NCBI RefSeq assembly: GCF_000526915.1
Contig: NZ_JAGZ01000003.1
Span: 372,001 to 436,000, forward strand
Source of the DNA: Mycobacterium genavense ATCC 51234
Lineage (GTDB): Bacteria; Actinomycetota; Actinomycetes; Mycobacteriales; Mycobacteriaceae
DNA: 64,000 bases
Direction: 5' to 3'
Under the pieces are notes generated by a model. It worked only from the letters and a program-made list of their open reading frames with translations. It did not search any database and was not told where the DNA came from. A program made the position numbers and the translations under genes. Position 1 is the stretch's first letter. Each line of letters opens with the position of its first letter. Of the stretch, positions 10,384 through 20,209 are shown piece by piece.

Positions 10384-12034
10384 CTACACGGAAAGCGGAC
10401 GTGGAATGTAGTTGAACGCCTCCGCCGGAACCGGCACGCCGCATTTCCGCGCTTGGTGGGCCCGGCTGATGTGGGTCGCGCCCTCGAGCAAATTCAGCGC
10501 CACTTGGTCGACTTTCCGGTGCTCAGCCTGCTCAAGGTAACTACCCGCGACCCAGCTGTTGAAAGCTCCCATGGATGGGCCGCACCAGATTTGGTAGTCC
10601 AGGACACGATCGGGTTGACCTTCGATCGCCCACCGACTTGATTTGCCGAGGTACCAGCGGAACACCAGCCCCATCTGATACTTCGAATCGCGGGTCGCGA
10701 GTTCGAGCACCGCGGGGTCGCGCTCCTGCCAGTACTGGTGTGTCTCCGCCCAGACGTCCTCGACACTCTTGCCGAGAATCTTTTCCAGCTCCGGGCCGTG
10801 TTTGTCGACGACGGCACTCAGGTTCGGGTTGCCGCATACCACTCGTAGAGCTTTCTCCCCCGCGGGCCGAACATGGTGCCACGCTTGAGCACCTGCAGAT
10901 TCACGCCCATCTCGAACATGTCGGAAGCCGGTGCCATCATCACGTCGGCCACCCCGGCCTTGGCGAGCATGCCCCGGGCATACGGGGAAAGGCCCGATTC
11001 CACGCACGCCTGATTGACCGAGCCGGTCAGCACGTAGGCAGCACCCATCGCGAACGCGCCGGCCACCGACTGCGGCGTGCCAAGGCCCCCGGCGGCGCCA
11101 ACGCGTATCCGGGACGCCAGGCCGTGCTGCTGCGCCAGCTTGTCACGCAACAGCACGATCTCCGAGAAAAGCGCGGGCAGCGGGCGATTGTCGGTATGCC
11201 CTCCGCTGTCGGCTTCGACGGTGATGTTTTCGGCCACCGGTACATGTTGTGCGAGCTCCGCTTCCCGCTCGGTCAGCTTGCCGGCGGCGACGAATGCCGA
11301 AACCAGCGCCGCGGGTGCCGGCTCCATGAACATGCGCGCGACCTCGGGCCGCGAGATCTTGGCCATCACATGGTTTTTGCGAACGATCGCACCGGCGGCG
11401 TCGGTCGACAGGCCCGACAGGGCGTAGTGCACGATCGCCGGGGTGAGCTTCATGAACGCCGAGGCCGCGACGACGCGCACACCCCGCTCGATGAACAGCT
11501 CGGCCACACGTCCCTCGAGTGCCACCTCGTTGGGCGAGTGGATCAGGTTCGCCCCCAGGCCAGAGGTCGGCCCGCCAGTCTCGTGTGAATGTCGGCCAGT
11601 CCGCGTTCGACGGCGGCATAGGAGAGGCCACCCGCGCCGAAGAAACCCAGCATGCCGGCCTCCGCCATCGCCACCACCAGAGCCGGTGTGGCGATACCGT
11701 TCGCCATGGCGCCGGTGACATAGGGAAAGCGGATGCCGTGGGACTCGCAGAACTCGCGGTCGCCCAGCCATTCCGAATAGATCGGGTGCAGTGTCCCCAT
11801 CAGCGATAGGTCGGACGCACCGGCGCCGACGAGTTCGCCGCCCATCGCAACACCAAGCTGTCCGGTGATGTCCTCGCGGACCACATGAACCGGGTGGCGC
11901 ACGTACTGCAGGATGTGAGCGATGTCTTGCGGCGCGAACGCGACCGGCGCGGTGGTCGGACGCCACCCACCCAACGACGGACTCCCACCCGACGCGATGC
12001 GATCGCTCAAGACAGCGGTGGGTCGCTCATTCAC
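10384..12034 (-). pseudogene. pfaD: PfaD-type enoyl reductase, frameshifted
   Basis: A flavin-dependent TIM-barrel enoyl reductase of the PfaD family, which acts in trans on PUFA-type synthases. Seen: GIRFPYVTGAMANGIATPAL near the N-terminal barrel, NLIHSPNEVALE, GGHTDNRPLPALF, GAAGGLGTPQSVAGAFAMGA, GSVNQACVESGLS, and the typical C-terminal block FRWYLGKSSRWA, DYQIWCGPSMGAFNSW, KVDQVALNLLEGA. One-base frame changes near 11550 and 10840 break it into three frames. The GTG start at 12034 has AGGGA 7 bases upstream; a TTG at 12040 is an alternative. It directly precedes the synthase (TAG then GTG), so the two were an operon. Non-functional as read. Confidence 0.92.
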
Positions 12035-12143
12035 TGCCAAGTCCCTTTCAGCACAGTGTCGACGCGTATCCCCCGCGATAAAGCAAGAATGAGCTTCTCA
12101 CGAACCGCTGGCCTGCGCGGGAGAATTGTCGTACCGCCCTTTT

Positions 12144-13685
12144 ATGATCGCATGTATGTTCGATGGGGGTTTGGTGGCCGAGATTGAGTCGTTGCATCGG
12201 CAGGAGTCGGTGTTGGTGGCGCGGCGGTTGGCGGTGGTGGCGGCGTTGTTGCGGCAGCGGGTGGCCGCGGCGGGGCGGGATGCGCAGCGGCGGGAGTTTG
12301 CGGTGATCGACGGGTGTGAGCAGACCGCGGCCGAGGTGGCCGCGGCGATGAACCTGTCGGCGGTGGCGGCCGGCTATGGCGTCTCGGATGCCGAGGCACT
12401 CGATACCCGGCTGCCGCAGGTGGCGGCGTTGCTGGCCCAGGGCCGCACCGATTGGCGCACGGTGCGGTTGATCATCGCCCGCACCGGCCTGATCACCGAC
12501 GAGGCGTTGATCGCCCGGGTCGACCGGTCCCTGGCCGCCCGGCTGGGCAGCTGGCGGGGCTGGTCGCGCCAACGCATCGTCAACGCGGTCGACGCCGCGG
12601 TGGTCGCGGTGGATCCCGATGCCGCCCGCCAGCGCCGCCACAGCGCCGACACCGACCGCTACCTGGCGGTGTCCCCGCTGGCCAACGGGATGGCCGAGGT
12701 CTACGGCACCATCGCCGCCGCGACCGCCAAGGCCTTCGATCGCGGGCTGTCCCAGCTGGCCGGGCAGGTGTGTGCCGCCGATCCGCGCACCCTCGATCAG
12801 CGCCGCGCCGGCGCGCTGGCCGCCCTGATCCAAGGACGCGCCCTGGCCTACCGCTGCCACCAGCCCGGCTGCCCGGCCGCCCCGCCGCCGACCACCCAGG
12901 TGGTGCCGGGGTGCGCGTCGTGGTCAACGTCATCGCCGCCGCGCCCACCGTCTACGCCGACAATGCGGCCCCGGGCTACCTCGAGGGCTACGGGCTTATC
13001 GACGCCGAGCAGGTCCGCGCCCTGGCCGACACCGCAACCCACCTCGGGGTCGACCCGATCGTCAGCGCCGCCGAGGCGCTGCGCTACCAACCCACCGGCG
13101 GCACTGCAACGCTTCATCCGATGCCGGGATCTGACGTGTCGCTTCCCCGGCTGTGCCCGCCCCGCCGAAATCTGCGACCTCGACCACACCGTGGCGTTCA
13201 ACCACCACGATCCCGCCGCCGGCGGCCACACCGTCGACCACAATCTCAAATGCCTATGCCGCCTGCACCATCGACTCAAAACCTTCGGCGGATGGCGCGA
13301 CACTCAACTAGCCGACGACCATCATCTGGACCTCACCTGCCGGGCGCACCTACCGCACCCACCCCGGCGGGGTCGACCTGTTCGGGCCATGCCGACCCGC
13401 CTGCACCCCAGCGGCCCCACCCCGCGGCGACCGGACCCAGCAACGACACGCCCACATCACCCGCACCCGCGCGCACAACCGGCGCCAACGCGCCCGCAAC
13501 AAAGAAATCGCCGCACGCAAATTCCGAAACCACATGCGCGACAGCCTCTTCGCCTTCAAGGCACCCCCAGCACCAGCCCCTTCTGCATCTGGGTCAACCA
13601 ACCCCGCGAACCCGAAGAACTACCCCCCGACTGGACCCCCACCCCCTCCGACCTACCACCCCTACCCGACGACCCACCCTTCTAA
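12144..13685 (+). pseudogene. 13E12-repeat family DUF222/HNH endonuclease protein, frameshifted
   Basis: The N-terminal DUF222 region (from FDGGLVAEIESLHRQES) and a C-terminal HNH module (CRDLTCRFPGCARP, ICDLDHTVAFNH, NLKCLCRLHHRLKT) mark the mycobacterial 13E12 repeat family, whose copies scatter through mycobacterial genomes and in M. tuberculosis can serve as a prophage integration site. Frame changes near 12905, 13105 and 13330 keep moving the reading frame; the HNH residues return only after compensation. Start is probably ATG at 12144 or 12156. It is divergent from pfaD and ahead of lpqG. No flanking direct repeats or integrase are visible, so its function in mobility here is unproven. 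Confidence 0.88.
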
Positions 13686-13975
13686 CAGGCAGCGCCGATT
13701 TTCTGAAACAGTCGTGCGCGCGAAACATACTGTGCCGCAGTCTATATCGCTCGCCGCCCCGGTCGTGGTCCCACGTCCGCCCTGATCTGGGAAACACTCG
13801 CGGCGAATCCTCCTGTCGCACTGGTGATCGTGCAGCCGTTCGCGACGGCAGTGTTTTCAAACTGGCTTTCGCGCAGGGTGATTCACGATCACGCACCGAT
13901 CGACGGCAGCTACGACGACCACGCGAGAAACAACCCCTGGAGTGCTGGGCCGTCGAACGGCTAGGGTTGCCAGGC

Positions 13976-14702
13976 ATGGCGGCCAATAGCGCGCTTCGGG
14001 TTTCGTCGGATTGTCGCTCGCCGTGGCCGCGGCCGGCCCCGCCATGACCACGCTAGCGGCGTGCGATACCCACAATCCGACTCTCGGAGCGAATCCTCGT
14101 CAGGTCACCGTGGTCGGATCGGGCCAAGTGCAAGGCGTCCCGGACACGTTGACCGCCGACGTCGGCATCGAATTCAGCGCACCCGACGTCACCGCGGCGA
14201 TGAACCAGACCAACGATCGCCAGCAAGCCGTCATCAATGCGCTCGTCGGCGCCGGCGTCGACCGCAAGGACATCAACACCACCCAGGTGACGCTGCAGCC
14301 GCAATACGGCAGTCCGGAACCGACGATCACCGGCTACCGCGCCACCAACGCCATCCAGGTCAAGATCCACCCGACCGATGCGGCGTCGCGCATGCTCGCG
14401 CTGATCGTCAGCACCGGCGGCGACGCCACCCGGATCACCTCGGTCAGCTACTCCATCGCCGACGACTCGCAGCTGGTCAAGGATGCGCGGGCGCGTGCCT
14501 TCAACGACGCCAAGAGCCGAGCAGTACGCCCAGCTGTCCGGGCTACACCTGGGCAAGATGCTGTCGATCTCGGAGACGACCGGGAGTGCGCTCACGACGG
14601 GGGCCACCGGCACCGCCCAAGGCCATGGCCGCGCCGGTACCCCTGGAGCCGGGCCAGCAGACGGTCAGCTTCTCGGTGACCGCGGCGTGGGAGCTGGATT
14701 AG
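13976..14702 (+). pseudogene. lpqG: SIMPL-domain lipoprotein LpqG, frameshifted
   Basis: A homologue of M. tuberculosis LpqG (Rv3623), an exported SIMPL/DUF541 lipoprotein. Lipobox TLAAC, then NPRQVTVVGSGQVQGVPDTL and AMNQTNDRQQAVINALVGAG are clear. The ATG at 13976 is out of frame with the lipobox, so the signal peptide carries a frame change near 14000; a TTG at 14011 in the correct frame would give a short signal peptide lacking basic residues. Further frame changes near 14525 (before QYAQLSGLHLGKM) and near 14620 (before VPLEPGQQTVSFSV) follow, and the last frame ends at TAG 14700-14702. At least two damaging changes make it a pseudogene. Its role is unknown in any case. It is the left edge of the block colinear with Rv3623-Rv3680. 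Confidence 0.88.
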
Positions 14703-14760
14703 CGCGGCCTGACGGCGGTGCCCCTAGCGCCGACATCGCCGCGCTTGCGATCGCCGCTAG

Positions 14761-15414
14761 CTACTGCTCGTACACCCTGGGGTCCAGGGTGCCGATGTAG
14801 GACAGATCGCGGTAGCGCTCGTCGTAGTCGAGGCCGTAGCCCACGAAGAAGTCGTTGGGAATGTCGAAGCCCACATAGGCGATTTCGACGTTGGCGCGCA
14901 CCGCGTCGGGCTTGCGCAGCAGCGTGCACACCCGTAGTGAGCGGGGATGGCGGGTCTTGAGGTTGCGCAGCAGCCAGGACAGGGTCAGGCCGGAGTCGAC
15001 GACGTCCTCGACGATCAGCACGTCGCGGCCGTTGATATCGCGGTCCAGGTCCTTGAGGATGCGCACCACGCCCGACGACGACGTCGAGGACCCGTACGAG
15101 CTGACGGCCATGAATTCGAACTGCGTCGGCACCGGAATCGCGCGCGCCAGGTCGGTGACGAAGATCACCGCACCCTTGAGCACGGTGATCAACAGCAGAT
15201 CCTCGCCGGTCTCGGCAACGGAGTCGCGATAGTCGTTGCCGATCTGGCCGCCGAGTTCGCCGATGCGAGTCTGGATCTGCTCGGTCGTGAGCAGCACCGA
15301 CTTGATATCCCCCGGGTACAGGTCCACGGGCTGCTCGGGCGTTATCGCCGAGGAGATCTGGGCCACGCCCACAGCGTGCCATGTCGGCGCCCGAACAACC
15401 AACGGCGGTGACAT
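14761..15414 (-). CDS. hpt: Hypoxanthine phosphoribosyltransferase
   Basis: This enzyme salvages hypoxanthine and guanine with PRPP to IMP and GMP in the cytoplasm. The PRPP-binding loop [14 protein letters not shown] (about residues 138-151) and the [11 protein letters not shown] flexible-loop region are present, and the whole protein matches Rv3624c. Two starts are possible: ATG at 15414 (217 residues) or GTG at 15366 ([12 protein letters not shown], 201 residues), which is nearer the conserved [10 protein letters not shown] core. It lies immediately downstream of tilS on the same strand, the usual tilS-hpt pair. Confidence 0.95.
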   Translation of the reverse strand: MSPPLVVRAPTWHAVGVAQISSAITPEQPVDLYPGDIKSVLLTTEQIQTRIGELGGQIGNDYRDSVAETGEDLLLITVLKGAVIFVTDLARAIPVPTQFEFMAVSSYGSSTSSSGVVRILKDLDRDINGRDVLIVEDVVDSGLTLSWLLRNLKTRHPRSLRVCTLLRKPDAVRANVEIAYVGFDIPNDFFVGYGLDYDERYRDLSYIGTLDPRVYEQ

Positions 15415-15425
15415 TTTGCGGATTT

Positions 15426-16385
15426 TTACACCGGCTTGCGCCGTAGGGTGAGCCCGCCGTCACGCCGTCCCGCGATCAGCCGCTGGCCGCGCAGATCCGA
15501 CCCGACCGCCACCCCGCCCTGCCCGCGCCACGCGGTGACCAGCGCATCCACCCCGCGGATCTGCTTGTCGGTCAGGCCGGTCGCCCCGCCGGTCAGCAGC
15601 CAGCCGCGGATCACCCGGCGGCGCACCGGGTCGGGCAGCGTGGCCAGAGCCTCGGCCCGCAACCCGTGGTCCGCCGTCACGCCGGGCAGCGCCTGGGCCG
15701 CGAGCGTGTCGATGAACTCGGTGTCCTCCCGCAGCGCGGTCGCGGTGCGGGCCAGTGCCTCGGCCACCCCGCCACCCAGCACCTCCTCGAGCAGCGGCAG
15801 CACCTCGTGCCGAAGCCGGGCGCGGGTGAAACGGCGGTCGTCGTTGTGCGGGTCCTGCCACGCGGTCAGGCCCAGTGCGCGGCAGGCGGCGTGGGTGGTG
15901 GCGCGCCGGACCCCCAGCAGCGGCCGGCACCAGGGCGGATCGTGCGGGCGCATCCCGGCGATCGAACGCGGCCCGGAGCCGCGGCCAAGCCCCAGCAACA
16001 CCGTCTCGGCCTGATCGTCGAGGGTGTGGGCCAGCAGCACCGGCCCCAGCTGGTAGGCACTCAGCGCGGCGTAGCGGGCGGCGCGCGCGGCGGCCTCCGG
16101 CCCGCCGTCGTTGCCTACCTGCACGCGAATGACTTGTGCGGCAACACATCCCAGCGCCATCGCCTGGCCGCGGGCAATTTCGGCGACGGCGGCCGACTCG
16201 GGCTGCAGTCCATGGTCGACGATCAGTGCGGTGGTCGGCCGCAGCCGGGCCGCGACCGCGGTGAGCGCCAGCGAGTCCGGCCCGCCCGACAGCGCCACAC
16301 CCCATTGGTCGGCGTCGACCAGGTAGGTCTTCGCGAATGCTTCGACAGCCGCGCGCAGCTGCCCTACAGGATCCTGTCGATCCAT
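15426..16385 (-). CDS. tilS: tRNA(Ile)-lysidine synthetase
   Basis: TilS uses ATP and lysine to turn the wobble C34 of tRNA-Ile(CAU) into lysidine, switching it from AUG to AUA decoding. The N-type ATP pyrophosphatase loop is [11 protein letters not shown] at about residues 31-41; [14 protein letters not shown] and [10 protein letters not shown] are further family marks. At 319 residues it is the short mycobacterial form (Rv3625c). ATG at 16385 lies 22 bases inside the end of the upstream zinc-protease gene, indicating translational coupling; hpt follows. Confidence 0.95.
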   Translation of the reverse strand: MDRQDPVGQLRAAVEAFAKTYLVDADQWGVALSGGPDSLALTAVAARLRPTTALIVDHGLQPESAAVAEIARGQAMALGCVAAQVIRVQVGNDGGPEAAARAARYAALSAYQLGPVLLAHTLDDQAETVLLGLGRGSGPRSIAGMRPHDPPWCRPLLGVRRATTHAACRALGLTAWQDPHNDDRRFTRARLRHEVLPLLEEVLGGGVAEALARTATALREDTEFIDTLAAQALPGVTADHGLRAEALATLPDPVRRRVIRGWLLTGGATGLTDKQIRGVDALVTAWRGQGGVAVGSDLRGQRLIAGRRDGGLTLRRKPV

Positions 16386-17410
16386 CGCTGGGGGTCTTCG
16401 ATCTCGGCGGGCAGCGGCAGCGTTTCGGGGCCGGACCAGACGGTGTTGAACCGTTCCATCCCGACCCGGTCCACCACGTGGTCGACGAACGCCTTGCCGC
16501 GGGTGTACTGGCTGAGCTTGGCGTCCAGGCCCAGCAGGGCGCGCATCACGCGCTGCAGTGGTGGCGGCTTGCGATGACGGCGGTCGTCGAACCGACCGCG
16601 AATGGTGGCCACCGACGGCACCGCCTTGGGGCCGACGGCATCCATCACGTGGTCGGCGTGCCCTTCCAGCAGAGTGCCCAGCACCAGCAGCTGATCCAGC
16701 GCCTGACGCTGGGGCTCGGACTGGACGGCACGCACCAGCCCGACGATGCCCGACGCGGACGCGTCGGAGGTGCCGAGGCCGCGGTTGCGCACGTACTCGG
16801 CCAGCCTGCCGGCCACCTCGCCGAGGTCGTCGCCCGCGTCGCGGGTCAGCAACGCCAGCGCATCCGACATGTAGTCGGGCAGCCAGCGGTTGGCGGTGAA
16901 CTGCACCCGGTGGGTCACCTCATGCAGGCACACCCACAGCCGAAAATCGCCCGGGTCGACCCACAGCTGACGCTCGACGGCGATCACGTTCGGATACACC
17001 AGCAGCAGGCAACCCTCTTTGTCGGCGAAAAACGGGTCGTATTGGCCCAGGATTCCCGACGACACGAACGCCAGCACGGCGCCGGTCTGCGCACCGGTGA
17101 GCCGGCCGGTGAGAAACCCGCGCGGCTTCTCGGTTCCGTGCGTCATCACCCGCATCGAGTCCGCCGCGGCGCGCACCCACTCGGCGCGGTCGACGATGCG
17201 AGCCGCCGGCACCGCGCCATCGGTGGCCAGGCCCGTCACGTCACGTACCAGCGGTTCGGCTCTGTTCGCCGACATCGCCAGCTCGTCGATCGCCTGACGG
17301 CGGGTGTAGTCGCTGGCGGGCGGACCGGGCCGGGCCAGCCGGACCCCGACCGTGGCCGCGAACCTCCAGTCGACGGCGATCCCGAGGGTGAGCTCGGGTG
17401 AGGCGGTCAT
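16364..17410 (-). CDS. Zinc-dependent metalloprotease, DUF2342 family (Rv3626c-like)
   Basis: A 348-residue actinobacterial protein annotated as a putative zinc metalloprotease. The zinc-site motif is CLHEVTHRVQF (HExxH) near residue 168. No signal peptide is obvious. ATG at 17410 overlaps the stop of the upstream carboxypeptidase gene as ATGA, and its own end overlaps tilS, so four genes run as one operon. GTG codons 3-18 bases upstream are alternative starts but would overlap the neighbour more. Substrate unknown. Confidence 0.85.
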   Translation of the reverse strand: MTASPELTLGIAVDWRFAATVGVRLARPGPPASDYTRRQAIDELAMSANRAEPLVRDVTGLATDGAVPAARIVDRAEWVRAAADSMRVMTHGTEKPRGFLTGRLTGAQTGAVLAFVSSGILGQYDPFFADKEGCLLLVYPNVIAVERQLWVDPGDFRLWVCLHEVTHRVQFTANRWLPDYMSDALALLTRDAGDDLGEVAGRLAEYVRNRGLGTSDASASGIVGLVRAVQSEPQRQALDQLLVLGTLLEGHADHVMDAVGPKAVPSVATIRGRFDDRRHRKPPPLQRVMRALLGLDAKLSQYTRGKAFVDHVVDRVGMERFNTVWSGPETLPLPAEIEDPQRWIDRIL

Positions 17411-18795
17411 GTGCACCCGCACGTCCACAGCCGCGTGGCCAGGGTGTCCATTGCGTTGCGTCCGTTGGGCCCGGCGGCGTTGGAGATGAATGCGAACGTC
17501 AGCACCCGCCCGGTGCGATCGGTGACGACTCCGACCAGCGAGTTGATCACCGTCAACGAGCCGGTCTTGGCGCGCAACCAGCCGGCCGGTCCTTGGTTGG
17601 TGGCCTGGTCGAGAAAGCGGTCGGCCAGCGTTCCGCTGCCGCCGGCGATCGGCAGCAGATCCAGCAGCGCCCGCAGCGCCGGCTGGTCGGGGCCCGCGGC
17701 GGCCTGCACCGTGCCGTCGAGGGTCTTGGCCGTCAGGCGGTCGTCGACGGACAGGCCGCTGGAGTCGACCAGCGTGGCCCCGGTGGTGTCGACGTGCGCG
17801 GTGCTCAAGCGGTTGGTCACCGCATCGACGGCGCCGGCGAAGCTGCGCGGCCGGTTGATCGCCGCGGCCACCTCACGGGCGATGGATTCGGCCAGCACAT
17901 TGTCGGAGTGGTCCATCATCTCGCCGAGGCGCTGGACCAGCGGCGCCGACTGCACCACCGCCAGCTGCCGGGCCCCGGATGGCGCCGAGGCGATGGTCAC
18001 CGCGGCCGGGTCCAGGCCGAGCGCCTTGGCCAGCTCGCGCCCGGCGTCCAGCGCCGGGGTCTTCGAGCGGCGGGAGTTGACGGTGGTGGGCTGGATGCGG
18101 CCGCAGTCGATCATCACCGATTCGATCGGCGCGATGTCACCGTTGTCGACGTCGGCGGGGTCCCAGCCCTGCGCCATCGTCGGGCCGGTGAAGGCCGAGG
18201 TGTCCACCTGCACGGCCGTCGGCGTCATCCCGCTGCGATGAATCTGCTCCACCAGGTCGCTGATGCGTGGCGCCCCGCGGTACCAGGTCGGCACGTCGGG
18301 CGGCGCCGCCGAGATCGTCGGATCACCGGCTCCCACCAGCACGATCGGCCCCTGGGCGTTCGGGCTGCCGGCCACTACCCGGGTGCTGATGCGGGCCTGA
18401 CGGTCCAACGTCAGCAACGCTGCGGCCGCCGTCAGGACCTTGTTGGTCGACGCCGGAACCAACGGCACGTCGTCGGCCACCTGCCACAGCACTTTGCCGG
18501 TGAGGGCATCGCTGATCCGGCCCCCGAGCCGGCCGAGATTGGGGTCGGCGGCCACCGGAGCCAGCACGGCCGCCAGCGCACCGGGCGACGGCGTCTCGGC
18601 GGTGTCGGCGACGGGCACCATTCCGGGCTTCACGATCGGCGCCCGCGGCGGCGGGACCGGAACGTGCGTGCCGCTGCTGCCGTGCCCACCCGTGGTGAAA
18701 AAGGTTGCGGCGGCCACAACGGCAGCGACGAACGCCAGCACGGCCAATCCGATGAACACCTGGGTGGATTTCCGCCAGCGAGTACGACCCATCAC
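17407..18795 (-). CDS. D-alanyl-D-alanine carboxypeptidase/endopeptidase, PBP4 (S13) type
   Basis: A 462-residue penicillin-binding protein like Rv3627c. Basic residues followed by one hydrophobic segment (FIGLAVLAFVAAVVAAATFF, about residues 14-33) anchor it to the membrane or export it, with a Pro-rich linker to residue 55. The three catalytic motifs are present: ASTNK (Ser116, Lys119), HSDN, and KTG in LRAKTGSL. S13 enzymes trim D-Ala from muropeptides and can cut cross-links. ATG at 18795; first gene of the dacB-like/Rv3626c/tilS/hpt operon, divergent from ppa. Confidence 0.93.
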   Translation of the reverse strand: MMGRTRWRKSTQVFIGLAVLAFVAAVVAAATFFTTGGHGSSGTHVPVPPPRAPIVKPGMVPVADTAETPSPGALAAVLAPVAADPNLGRLGGRISDALTGKVLWQVADDVPLVPASTNKVLTAAAALLTLDRQARISTRVVAGSPNAQGPIVLVGAGDPTISAAPPDVPTWYRGAPRISDLVEQIHRSGMTPTAVQVDTSAFTGPTMAQGWDPADVDNGDIAPIESVMIDCGRIQPTTVNSRRSKTPALDAGRELAKALGLDPAAVTIASAPSGARQLAVVQSAPLVQRLGEMMDHSDNVLAESIAREVAAAINRPRSFAGAVDAVTNRLSTAHVDTTGATLVDSSGLSVDDRLTAKTLDGTVQAAAGPDQPALRALLDLLPIAGGSGTLADRFLDQATNQGPAGWLRAKTGSLTVINSLVGVVTDRTGRVLTFAFISNAAGPNGRNAMDTLATRLWTCGCT

Positions 18796-18893
18796 TCTCC
18801 TGACTGTTTGGTCCCATTCTGCCGAATCTGCCGAAACCCGCTCGACTAGGGTGATCCGCGACGAACCGATCTAGCCGGGTCCGCCCAGACTTA

Positions 18894-18959
18894 CCTCTCT
18901 ACAAAGGAGTGTCAGACAGTGCAATTCCTCTCTACAAAGGAGTGTCAGACAGTGCAATT
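18894..18959 (+). repeat. 33-bp perfect tandem duplication covering the ppa start
   Basis: Two identical 33-base units, 18894-18926 and 18927-18959, each hold the Shine-Dalgarno AAAGGAG, a GTG start and the codons CAA TT. The duplicated length is 11 codons, so both GTGs (18919 and 18952) are in frame with ppa. The first copy reads through the second ribosome-binding site as [11 protein letters not shown]. Confidence 0.97.
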
Positions 18960-19440
18960 CGACGTGGTCATCGAGATCCCGAAAGGCCAGCGGAACAAGT
19001 ACGAGGTCGATCACGAGACGGGGCGGGTGAAGCTGGACCGCTACCTCTACACGTCGATGGTCTACCCGACCGACTACGGCTTCATCGAGAACACCCTCGG
19101 CGAGGATGGCGACCCGCTGGATGTGCTGCTGCTGCTGCCGAAGTCGGTGTTCCCGGGGGTGTTGGTCGAGGCACGGCCGGTGGGCATGTTCAAGATGGTC
19201 GACGAGGCCGGCGGCGACGACAAGGTGCTGTGTGTCCCGGCCGGCGACCACCGGTGGGATCACATCCAGGACATCGGGGACGTGCCGTCCTACGAGTTGG
19301 ACGTCATCAAGCACTTCTTCTCCCAGTACAAGGCGCTGGAGCCGGGTAAGTACGTCAAGGCCGCCGACTGGGTCGGCCGGGCCGAAGCCGAAGCCGAGGT
19401 GGAACGCTCCTTCGCCAGGTTCAAAGAGGGCGGGCACTAA
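18919..19440 (+). CDS. ppa: Inorganic pyrophosphatase
   Basis: A soluble family I pyrophosphatase that splits PPi to two phosphates and drives biosynthetic reactions. The family motifs [38 protein letters not shown] (metal Asps) and [14 protein letters not shown] (mycobacterial His signature) are intact. The usual 162-residue protein starts at GTG 18952; a duplicated initiation site at 18919 adds 11 residues (173 total). The second start matches the family N-terminus ([12 protein letters not shown]), so it is probably the main one, but the first has an identical ribosome-binding site. Divergent from the carboxypeptidase operon. Confidence 0.96.
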   Translation: MQFLSTKECQTVQFDVVIEIPKGQRNKYEVDHETGRVKLDRYLYTSMVYPTDYGFIENTLGEDGDPLDVLLLLPKSVFPGVLVEARPVGMFKMVDEAGGDDKVLCVPAGDHRWDHIQDIGDVPSYELDVIKHFFSQYKALEPGKYVKAADWVGRAEAEAEVERSFARFKEGGH

Positions 19441-19487
19441 CGCTGCTGGCGTAACCGCGCGCCGATTCTCGGTGGCATCCTGGCGAG

Positions 19488-20204
19488 GTGAGCCCGGTGC
19501 TGCATTTCGCCGCGAATTTCTGGTGGCTGATCTTCCCCTTCGCGGGTGCGATCGGAACTGGTGTCCGGGCGGGGGTGGCCGCCAACGAACGCCGCGCCGA
19601 GCGACGGCAGGAACGCTACCGGCTCAAGTAGCAGACCAGGATCGCGGTGGCGCTGGGGGTACCTCCCGCTTGCGGGGGCGCCTCCGGTCGGGCGCGCGTC
19701 GACGAGGAGAGCGCGCGCCGAGATCTCGCGAAACTTCTTGCGGCACATGACCGTACGGACGCACGGTGGCTGGAGTACCAGGTCGACATCGCCAAATTGC
19801 TGGACTTCCCGCTGATGACGAACATGCGCGATCCGCTCACTATTGCCTTCCATAAGGCCAAGCGGCACGCGGACCTGCTGCGCCCGGATTCCCCGGACGA
19901 CTTCGCCGGCGACCGGGCGGCGTACGTCGACTACCGCGATGCCGTCCACGAGTACATCAGCAGCTTCGAGATCGCCGAGGCCGAGGCGATTCGCCGGCGC
20001 CGCAGCGATTTCTCCGAAGACGAACAGCAGCGGCTGGCCCGCGCTCAACACCTGCTGCACCTGGCCCAGGACGAGGCAGCGACCCTACAGGAGCGGCAGA
20101 GCGCCTACGCGCGGGCCGGCAAGGAGCTCGACGGCCTGGTCGTGTTGCCGGCGCAGGCGCGGACCAGCATCGAACGCCGCATCGCCGGGCAGATCGAGGC
20201 ATAG
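19488..20204 (+). pseudogene. Actinobacterial membrane/coiled-coil protein, split by an in-frame amber stop
   Basis: GTG at 19488 gives a short protein with one membrane segment (FAANFWWLIFPFAGAIGTGV) and a basic tail (ERRAERRQERYRLK), then TAG at 19629-19631. The same frame continues without interruption as QTRIAVA, then VDEESARRDLAKLLAAHD to 20204, a charged, probably helical domain of about 170 residues. I remember intact mycobacterial homologues that join the two parts, with Gln at the stop. The stretch 19658-19682 encodes LGVPPACGG and includes the GC-rich palindrome CCCGCTTGCGGG, perhaps a small insertion. An independent restart near 19647 is possible. Function unknown. Confidence 0.65.
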
Positions 20205-20209
20205 CCGGC

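Noticed and set aside
12144..13685. Intact transposon or homing endonuclease at the HNH gene
   Set aside because: No terminal inverted repeats, target duplications or integrase are seen, and the frame is broken. A 13E12 repeat-family pseudogene explains it.
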